A stretch of DNA of 64,000 nt from Salvator merianae (Eukaryota > Chordata > Lepidosauria > Squamata > Teiidae), in contig QVOM02000103.1 in the NCBI GenBank assembly GCA_003586115.2, forward strand, positions 7,769,323 to 7,833,322, in the 5' to 3' direction. Both the position numbers and the translations under genes were made by a program. Shown here in pieces: positions 56,360 to 64,000 of the stretch; positions within the stretch are counted from its first letter, which is position 1, and each line of letters opens with the position of its first letter. The notes under the pieces were generated by a model, which was given only the letters and a program-made list of their open reading frames with translations, ran no database searches and was not told the DNA's origin.

Positions 56360-56660
56360 CAGGGGTGTCAAAGGTACGGCCCGCAGGCCGGAACCGACCC
56401 GCCAAGGGGTTCAATCCGGCCCGCGTCACTCCCCGGGCACCGGCGCACTAGTGTCGCCCCGCCCCGCGCGCTGGCGTCGCCCCGCCCACCGCGCTGACAT
56501 CGCTGGCGTCACCCTGCCCACTGCGCTGATGTCGCTGGCGTCGCCCCGTCCACCGCACTGACATCGCTGGCGTCGCCCCGCCCACCACGCTGACGTCGCC
56601 CCCGCCCATCGCCCCAGGCAAGGGAAGCGGCCCCTGAACTAAAATGAGTTTGACACCCCG
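56360..56660. mobile_element. hAT element (CAGGGGTGTCAAA ends) with 32-bp repeats
   Basis: A perfect 8-bp duplication GTCTAGAT lies at 56352-56359 and 56661-56668. Ends CAGGGGTGTCAAA and TTTGACACCCCG. The CAGGGGTGTCAAA terminus is widespread among vertebrate non-autonomous hATs. The left part has GTACGGCCCGCAGGCCGG. The middle has 4-5 units of 32 bp (GCGCTGACATCGCTGGCGTC followed by GCCCCGCCCACC) at 56461-56612. No transposase. Open frames through it (56509-56745) are artefacts. Confidence 0.9.
56461..56612. repeat. 32-bp CpG-rich tandem array
   Basis: Four full units and partial ends, differing mainly at CpG sites (CG to TG or CA), as expected from methylation-driven decay. Confidence 0.85.
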
Positions 56661-56815
56661 GTCTAGATATTATTGCTTGCAAAGTACTTGTCCAAAGTGT
56701 GCCTTGAGTTACACTTTGTCTTATAAAGAAGCCCCTAAGACACACATACCTAAAGGACTTTACTCACACACAGAAACACAAAGAACTACTTTGTAACTCA
56801 GTTCCTATCTGCGTT

Positions 56816-56916
56816 GGGCCATATTCCAGATATATCCCAAAACAGGGATCTGTCGTCTGCATGCTAGTGCAGACTATGGCAGGCTCTGGGTGGAAAGGTG
56901 CAGTGCAGAAAGGGCC
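56816..56916. mobile_element. Family Z MITE, internally deleted
   Basis: GGGCCATATTCCAGATATAT at the left, GTGCAGTGCAGAAAGGGCC at the right, with GCATGCTAGTGCAGACTATG as in the other family Z copies. Only about 100 bp; one arm is mostly lost. Confidence 0.6.
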
Positions 56917-57596
56917 TTACTTCTTCATTTACACCAGCTGGATCCTGCAAGCAATATCCATAAAGGAGATGTATCTTTTCTTTCTCTCCTTCCTATCTTG
57001 CTGGGACAGTCTGCACATGGCAGCACCTCATCTCTGTTTCTTGTGTGTGAATCTCTGTGAATGCACAAGGTGCAACATCATGCTTTTCCTTTCAGAATCT
57101 CTCTCTTTTGATTCCCTGCTTTTCTAAAAGCAGGAAATCAGTAAACTTTAAAATAAAAACCCTTCTTCAATTTGTATGTTATTTAAGATAATAAAAATCC
57201 CCATTACAGTATATACAGTGTACAATATATAGTGTGTCTGTGATTGCTGGAGGAGGCACTCAGGACCAATGTAGAAAGATCCCATGTGTCTCTGGGTATG
57301 TACAGAGTGCCAGCACATATTTGGTAACAGTGATTATGTGGTAAAAACCTATGTAATTCTCTTGGGAACACAACAGAAGTATGTCAATGCCTTCTTCCAG
57401 GATGGTTTTTCTCCCATTGCCGATTTTCCAGTTGAGCTTACAGGCCTGGAATAATGCCAACCTTTTACATTGTAGAACACCTCTGTCCCCAACATAAGAC
57501 ACAAATGTTGTTAATATCTAGGCCAGCTAACAGTTATAATGGTATTTATGCTTTACAGTACTTTACTATTTCTTTAACCTCTAAAAGTTCCAGTCA
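56917..57596. other. Anonymous noncoding DNA
   Basis: No feature recognised. Confidence 0.45.
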
Positions 57597-57602
57597 CACA
57601 CT

Positions 57603-58145
57603 TGTTGTTCCCTAAAAGGCTCCTTTGTTCAGTGTGCCAGGCCCAGTCTCCGAGGTGGAGATTATAAAAATCCTTTTATTCTTTGCTCAAAGAAAGAAAA
57701 GTCGTGCAAGGAGAATGTTTCCCAAAGCAAACACTCACCCCTTGGGGGGTTCAACATTTTATATCGCTTACAGAGGATTCTTTGTGAAGCCCATTAGTAC
57801 ATCACCTTATGATTGGTCAGTTTGAGTCAGCCCAGGTTACAGTAACACCCCGAATTCTACAGCTTGTGTGTGAAGTACATGACATCCCATAATAAGCCCA
57901 TGGCCATAGCTACTTGTCTATGTTAATGAAACCTTCAAACAGTTGCAAATGTTATCTGCCATGCCAGAACTCAAAGTTCCTGTTAGGGCCTAGAATCTCC
58001 TTTACTAAATGCTTCAATTTCTATCTACTTTACAGGCCTTGCAGCCTTTATCTATATGACTATCAGCATGCCCCACTTCAGGGGACTTTTAATACCTAGA
58101 ATCTATGAGAATCTACTTTCTTTCTGTTCCCCCTGGTCTGTCACA
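57603..58145 (-). mobile_element. Solo LTR (endogenous retrovirus or Gypsy-type)
   Basis: 543 bp bounded by a perfect 6-bp duplication, CACACT, at 57597-57602 and 58146-58151. In the sense (minus) direction it starts TGTGACAGACCAGGGG and ends GGGAACAACA, giving TG...CA ends. It carries, in the right order, a CCAAT-type box (ATTGG on plus at 57812-57816), a TATA-like GATATAAAATG (57755-57767) and an AATAAA signal (57675-57680 on plus) about 85 bp further. U5 follows. No internal genes or second LTR, so the provirus was lost by LTR-LTR recombination. A 4-6-bp duplication fits ERVs and Gypsy elements alike. Confidence 0.8.
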
Positions 58146-58172
58146 CACACTCATGCATATTTCCCTCTCTAT

Positions 58173-58749
58173 GGGCCTTTTCGCACTACGGCGGTGGAAC
58201 GTTCTTGTCCGTTCGCTGGAACGGAGCTTTCGCACTGCCACGGGTGCGCGCCTCACCCGATCCAAACCACATCGTACCTGATTCATACCTGATCCTAGGT
58301 AAGGCTAGACAAGTAAAAGCTTGTCTTCATCCCGACCTGCACGATGGAGCGAAGATCGGGCACGGTGCTTTCGCACTCCCGTCGGCGTTTGAAATGGTGG
58401 CCGGGCGTGACTGGCGCAGCTGCACATGCGTGGTCCGAAGCTTCATACCCCAGTCCGATGCTGCGTACCCCAGTCCGCTGCCTCGTGCCCAGGATAGCCC
58501 TTTGGGCATGGCAGCCTAGCTGCCGTTACGAAGCCAGCTCCATAAGGAGCCCTCTGGTTACGAAGCGGAGCTCAATGGTACAGAGTGCGGTACCGAACTA
58601 GCGGATGCCATTCGCACTGTTCCCTCTGCTGGTCAGCTTCTGGTCCGTTCCTCTGGCCAGGAGTGCGAAGGGCAGCCAGCGTTCTCCAACCCCTCCGGTC
58701 TGAAGCCAACTACTGGGAACGGACTACGGAGCTCAGTGCGAAAAGGCCC
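58173..58749 (+). mobile_element. Family X MITE (copy 4)
   Basis: Ends GGGCCTTTTCGCACTACGG and, inverted, GGGCCTTTTCGCACTGAGC. 577 bp, same orientation and interior order as 23771-24349 (TTCGCACTGCCACGGGTGCG, TAGGTAAGGCTAGACAAGTA, CTCTGCTGGTCAGCTTC). It keeps many CpGs, so it may be the youngest of the four. Flanks TAT / AAT, one mismatch. Overlapping frames (58205-58601) are not genes. Confidence 0.85.
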
Positions 58750-58794
58750 AATGTCTTACTTTGATTCAGATACAACACCTTAACAACAATACTA

Positions 58795-58874
58795 CAGACA
58801 CACACTATATATATACGTATATAGATATAGATATATGTGTGTGTGTGTGTGTATGTGTATATAATATTATATCA
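58795..58874. repeat. Compound (CA)(TA)(GATA)(TG) microsatellite
   Basis: Alternating purine-pyrimidine tract including about ten TG units; could adopt Z-DNA in principle. Confidence 0.9.
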
Positions 58875-60429
58875 ATCATTTCCTTCTTCAGGGATGATCA
58901 CAGCTTTTTTTCTTTAGACTTCCGTTGATATTTATAAGAGCTTTACTTTTCCAATCCACAGTTCTCAGTCAGTTCAATGTCATCCAAAACAAAACCTCTG
59001 CCCTTTACTCTCAGCACCTTCTTTTACTCTCTTGTTCAGTTCTCTGCTCTGTTCCTCCAATGATTTCCTGCTTTTCCATGGGCATCACCCTTCTGTCATT
59101 CACACTGTCATACACCTTCTGATGTTTTCTTCAGTTTAGACTTTACTTTTATGACTCCATTTCAGTTCTACTTTATCTTTTCCCCCTCAGCCTTTTCTCC
59201 CTCCTCTAACTGTCTTAACTGTCAAGTCTCCTTCCCCAACATTCCAAATCACATGACCTCTCCTCCTACAGCCGCATAAAGAATCCCATAAACCGCCAAG
59301 CAGCCTATCACAAGCTCCCACAGAAATTAGCATTGCTTTAGCAACCATAACTTTTAGCAATCTGTCAGTGAAGAAATAAAAGGAAAATGAAAAAAGATGT
59401 GAAAACAGCAACTGAAAAAGTCACTACAGTTTGTTGCTCCAGCTGCTCTCCTCATCTCACAAAGCCAACTAGCCTCAACATCCCTCCCGGCTGGAAGTAT
59501 AATAGGAAATCGAGGGGGACAAATTAGACTCCAGACACTTTGCTTCCACTCTGACTCTATTTTCTTCTTTTCACAGGACCATCTACAACCAGCTGCCTAG
59601 TGGAAAGGATCTTGATAAGGGTTATAATGATGATTTTTTAATTTTTTTAAAATGCATTATTTGGCTTCTGCAGTGGTATTCTGTGTCAGATCACTTTGCA
59701 AGAACTGGATTCTGACAAAAGGCGTTTAAGAAAATGCAATAAACTTTTTTACTTAAACAAAAGTAATGGGGCTGACACAGTATTGGCAGTATTTGATATA
59801 ATCTCCCATACGGATGCACATAACACAAGTATATGATCTATGTTGCAAAAACATTGTTACTAGCATTTTAGCACTGCTTCTAATGCTACTATGAATACTA
59901 CCACTGCTAATAATAGTTGCAAAATTATCTCTGTTCAACAATAGGAAAATATATATAAGGGCTTGACTAACAACACAAGCAGGCCTGAGATGACCTAAGT
60001 TGCCCAATTTAAAGAGATCCAAATTACATTCCTCTCCTTTATTTAATAATCTAGGTAAATATAAAATGCAGAATTTGGAACATTTTGTAGATGAACATGT
60101 ATATTATTTCTGTTATCTGAAAGGTACATTACAAAAGAAAAAAAAAAACATGGCAGCTGAGTAGCACATGCCATTAAAGCATATGGCAAATTTCTGTTCT
60201 GTGACCAAAAGTCGTCATACTTCCCTTATGCTGCTAAAATCCCTTAACCAGCTCTGATTAACTCTTACCAGGAAACCCAATATATAAATAAATGTAAAAA
60301 ATAATGTCTTCTTGCTTTTCATTAGGCGGGAGCAGCTTTGCTAGCATTTAGTTTATATAAGAATTCTTAAACATCTCAAAAGTGAAATTGCTGATCTTCT
60401 TGCAAAAATACATAATCTTTCCCTAATAT
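58875..60429. other. Anonymous noncoding DNA
   Basis: No gene or known repeat recognised. Confidence 0.45.
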
Positions 60430-61735
60430 CTGGCTCTATGTCTGAAGACAGGAGAGTAGCAATTCTTTAAAAAAGGATCTAGGGTGATCCAGAGAATTAC
60501 AGATCGGTCAGCTTAACATCAGTTTCAGGTAAAGTGATGAAAACCACCATTAACAGTAAACTTAGAGTAGTAATAAATGGACAATTCTCAGTGTGGAAGG
60601 AAGTAAAAAGTGGGGTGCCCTAAGGTTCAGTACTGAGACCTGTGCTTTTTAATTTATTCATGGATGATATAGAAATAGGGGTAAGCAGTGAGATAGCAAA
60701 ATACACTGATGACAAATTTTCAGGGTAGGAAAAACTGAAAGGGATTGTGAACAGCTTCAGAAGGACCTCTGACACTGGCTAGGTGGGCAACCAAGTAGCA
60801 AATGTGGTTCACTCTTAGTAAGTGCAAAGTGATGCGCATTGGAGAAAAGAACCCCAAATACACCTTTAAACTGATGGGGGCTGAGCTTGCTATGACAGAC
60901 CAGGAAAGGGATCTTGGGGTTCGGGTAGATAGCTGAACAATGAAGGTACTGATCCAGTGTGCAGCAGTGGGGGGAAAAAAAAATCAGTGCTAGGGGTAAT
61001 TAGAAAGGGAACAGAAAATAAGTCAGCAAGTGTCCTGGTGCCTCTTTATAAATCTATGGTGACAACACATGTGGAATATTGTGTACAATTCTGGTCACCA
61101 TACCTCAGAAAAGATATTGTGAAATTGGAAAAGATGCAGAAAAATACAGACAGAATTATCAGGGGGTGAAACACTTCCCTTACAAAACCAGACTGCAATG
61201 TCTAGGCCTCTTCAGTCTTGAAAGACAGCATTTAAGAGGTGACCTGACTGAAATCTGTAAAATCATGCATGGTGAGGAAAAGGTGGGTAGAGAAAAAATA
61301 TTTTCTCTATCGAACAGCACTAGAACTCTGTGAAGCTGATGGGCAGGAGAGTTAGAACCAACGAAGGGAAGTCTGCAGCGTATGGAATTTACTACCAAGG
61401 CATCATTGGTCTATGAAATTTACTACCAAAATTGGTGGTGACAGCAACTAATCTGGATAGCTTTAAGACAGGGTTAGGCAAATTCATGAAGGAGAGATGT
61501 ATCAATGGCTGCTAGAATCCATGGCTTGGTAGCAGTTCTGAGTTGGAGAAACAGGCAGAATGCCTCTAAAGGCCATTGCAGGGAACTGAGAGCAGGTGAA
61601 GGTTTTGTCATCATCTTCTGCTTGAGAATGCCCAGAAGCAATTGGCGGACCACTGTGTGGAACAGGATGCTGGATTAAATGGGCTGTGACCTGATCCAGC
61701 AGGGATCTTCTTACGCTATTATGTTATAAAGTTTG
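60430..61735 (+). mobile_element. CR1 LINE, 5'-truncated
   Basis: Plus-strand ORF2 remnant with typical CR1 blocks in several frames: QGSVLRPVLFNLF-like (60620-60660), KYTDDKFSG at about 60697-60722 in place of the FADDTKL motif, ERDLGVRVDS (60905-60935), LYKSMVTTHVEYCVQFWSPY then LRKDIVKLEKMQ (61045-61140), and LGLFSLERQHLRGDLTEICK (61203-61262). It ends in a CR1-like 3' part (GGACCACTGTGTGGAACAGG, GACCTGATCCAGCAGG, then TTATGTTAT). Broken by many stops; inactive. Confidence 0.9.
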
Positions 61736-62224
61736 ATTCATTAAAGTTTTCACTGGCATATTACTAGTATTTAACATATTGACAGTTTATATTTGCGAAA
61801 TAGTCTGTTTTGCTTTCCTACCTTGAATTAATCTTTGAACAGTAGTTATTAGATGTGATAGCAACCAAAGGACTCTCTTGCACTTGGAAACAGAATTTCT
61901 AGGTATTTTTGAGGCCTATTTACACTTATGTGACTTTGGGAACGAACCACAGGGGTTTCATAAACCTCCCCTCCTTCATATCCATTTTGGTAATATCAAA
62001 CCTGGTATGGCTTATTCAGGAAGCATACTGCACAACTAAATGTGGATGCTACATGCCATTTGACCAAACATAGGACATTTGAAGTGTTTCTGAAATCTAC
62101 CATTTGTCCCCAAGGCTGTTTTATGTACAGTGAAGGGGACTGATGCAAACAGATCCAAAGTATTTGGATGGATGGTCATTTAAACTCTCAGGTGCATATT
62201 CATTTCCATGTTAAACATCATGGC
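61736..62224. other. Anonymous noncoding DNA
   Basis: Spacer between two CR1 copies; no assignment. Confidence 0.4.
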
Positions 62225-62600
62225 ACAATACAGGTACAATGCATGGTATAGACAGGATGCATGGGGAGACTTTTTCTCCCTAAATACTAGAACCAGAGGC
62301 CACTCAGTGAATCTAAATCCTAAACAAATCAAGTCAGATAAAAGGTTTTTTTATTATTATTATTATTTTGTTTGGAATTTGCTACCATGAGATGTGGTGT
62401 TGGCTACCAGCTTGGATGGTTTTAAGAAAGGGATTAGACCAATTCATGGAAATATAGACTATCAGTGGCAGTAGGAGGCAATCTGTCTCTGAACAGTAGC
62501 TGCTGGGAGACTGTGAGCAGGGAAAGCTGTGTACTCATCTGCTGATGGTGGGCTTCCTTATGTAGCTGGTTGATCACTATGAAACTAGATGAGGCATGTC
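62225..62600 (+). mobile_element. CR1 LINE 3' fragment
   Basis: Codes for FFSLNTRTRGHSVNLNPKQI then the typical 'TATSLDGFKKGIDQFM'-like region (62400-62450) with frameshifts, and a 3' part with GTGGGCTTCCTTATGTAGCT. A (TTA)n run at 62345-62370 is inside it. Probably a second insertion, as its 3' region partly repeats what 61.3-61.7 kb already contains. Confidence 0.75.
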
Positions 62601-62832
62601 AAGTTTTTATGTTCAGACTGAATGTTGACATTTTCATCTGCATAATATTCACTTATAATAATGTAAATATCAATGAAAAGCTTGGTCCTACTCCTTGCAC
62701 CTTGTAAAATTCCATCATGACTTTTATGCTTATCTTTTTCCTATTAGCTATATGTTAATGAAAACTGTTTGAAACTAGGTATAATGCTACTACAACTTCT
62801 ACTCCTGTCTGGATAAAGATATTTGCTTCATT

Positions 62833-63012
62833 GGCCCTTTCTGCACTTGACTTTATTCCAGATTGTATCTTAGAATAGGGATCTGCCATCTGCATGCTAT
62901 TATTAACTATGGCAGACCCCACCTGGGGCTTGCTATAATCAGCACTAGTGTGTGGATAGCAGGTCCCTATTCTGGGATATACTCCAGAATAAAGCCAAGT
63001 GCAGAAAGGGCC
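62833..63012. mobile_element. Family Z palindromic MITE with ATT target duplication
   Basis: 180 bp between ATT triplets (62830-62832 and 63013-63015). Ends GGCCCTTTCTGCACTTG and CAAGTGCAGAAAGGGCC give a 16-bp-plus inverted repeat (one difference inside: GACTTTATTCCAGA / CCAGAATAAAGCC). Almost the whole element is a palindrome, so its transcript would fold into a long hairpin. The cleanest copy of this family here. Confidence 0.85.
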
Positions 63013-63015
63013 ATT

Positions 63016-64000
63016 GTTTCTTCTTGCTCTCCTATAAAAATAAAGGTGTTGAAGCAAATTCATTACCAGAGTCTTCAAGCCTTGCAATAACTAAAAGCTA
63101 GTAGATGGTCAGTACCCATGTGTATCCAGTGGATGAAGGGCTCTATAGCTGTTGGCAGCCATTTGCTATGTTCTCAGTACAGGAACAGGAAACGTGATAT
63201 GCTAAGACCTTCATCCCCTTGGAGTAAATACTGTTTTGCAGAAACAGCTTCCCATCAGTCTGGATGGCTCCTCTACCAGCTTGGGGATCCTGCTAGTCCA
63301 TCTGCAAGGCTAAGAGGGTGGCTCTGGGCCCTTCAGGCATCTGAAAGCAAATGTCTGAATAGAGCTGTAGAGTTTGGCTCTTCAGACTTTTTGTCCATAT
63401 ATAGTGCAGGCTGCCTTATGTTTTCTGGCAAGGGTTTTTCTTTTTCTTTTTCTTTTCTGCTATTATTGTTCAGATGGCTGCTGGAAGAATAAAGACCTAA
63501 CCAGAGTCACAGCTGAGTTGACTCTTTCTCCCTCATGCATTGTCCCCAGTTATTTTTTTTTAATGTTTGTAGTCTTTTAGAAATTAATGACAGAAGCAGC
63601 TGCGTGTGCTGCCCACCTGCTAATGTCTGCAATCTACTACTTCTTCAATTAGGTTTGATTGCAGGAAAAGTTTATGAAACAGCCATCAATGATTTGGTGC
63701 CATCTGGCTTCCGCCGTTTCCTGGTTAAAGAGAATCTCTGTTTATACTGATTGGTCCTTTTGCAGATAAGCAAGCATTCACAAAATGACGCATGTTGCCT
63801 AGATATCCAAGAATGAATGTTGCATTGTGGTCAGCAAGAGAGATGGCAATATGCTCATACAGTGATGTTGTATGAGACAGGCATAATAACAAGTTTGCAC
63901 CCAGCATCTACTTCATCCTTAGGAAATCAAGGAATGTATTTCACTGCTAGATTAACTAGAAAGGGATAATTTACTTCTCATCTTTCCCTTTGTACCCATA
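63016..64000. other. Anonymous noncoding DNA to window end
   Basis: No gene recognised. A (TTTTTC)n-like run lies at 63433-63460. The longest frame (63118-63492, 124 codons) has no domain I can name. Confidence 0.4.

Overview
This is a vertebrate nuclear window with no host gene I can recognise. It reads as lepidosaur (squamate or tuatara) intergenic or intronic DNA. The basis is the mix of transposons: L2-clade LINEs with MIR-like SINE tails, CR1, L1 with its own ORF1/ORF2 types, a DIRS relic, tRNA-derived SINEs, hAT elements with 8-bp target-site duplications (TSDs), and very many short inverted-repeat elements with 3-bp TSDs. The species cannot be fixed from the sequence alone. Nearly every longer open reading frame is either a LINE reading frame or a chance frame in GC-rich transposon arrays.

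Layout. 1-5.5 kb: a minus-strand L2 copy split by an LTR (probably Copia-like), then an L2-type tail and a small MITE. 5.5-12 kb: mostly anonymous AT-rich DNA, an L2 3' fragment and a ~107-bp duplicated/inverted repeat. 12-23.4 kb: a tRNA-Ala-like SINE head, a CAGTGG-type hAT, several GGGCC-type MITEs, a tRNA-derived SINE and a LINE 3'UTR relic. 23.4-25.6 kb: a three-level nest (hAT, MITE, MITE) followed by a very CpG-rich hAT built from tandem arrays. 27.05-32.47 kb: a hAT element bounded by an 8-bp TSD with a nearly complete L2-clade LINE inside it. 34.5-38.3 kb: an L1 derivative with 5'UTR, ORF1 and 3' tail but no ORF2, carrying inside it a second LINE, itself missing its RT; both have their own TSDs. 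38.5-40.0 kb: a decayed DIRS-like element. 41.8-42.4 kb: a MITE with a 21-bp tandem repeat. 43.0-46.9 kb: a dead, frameshifted L1 ORF2 copy. 48.2-49.5 kb: an old ~30-bp minisatellite split by a 0.9-kb GC-rich MITE. 49.5-58.7 kb: a dense field of MITEs, one nested in another, a hAT with 32-bp repeats and a solo LTR with a 6-bp TSD. 60.4-62.6 kb: two CR1 copies.

How the parts relate. The MITEs share termini close to GGGCCT-TTYGCACTT and 3-bp TSDs (TTA, TAT, AAT, ATT, TCA), as expected if one PIF/Harbinger-like transposase moved several unrelated-looking internal sequences. That transposase is not encoded here. The nesting gives a relative history: LINEs and MITEs landed in older hATs, and MITEs in a minisatellite and in each other. 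All family names come from motifs and termini read by eye; none was confirmed by a database search.
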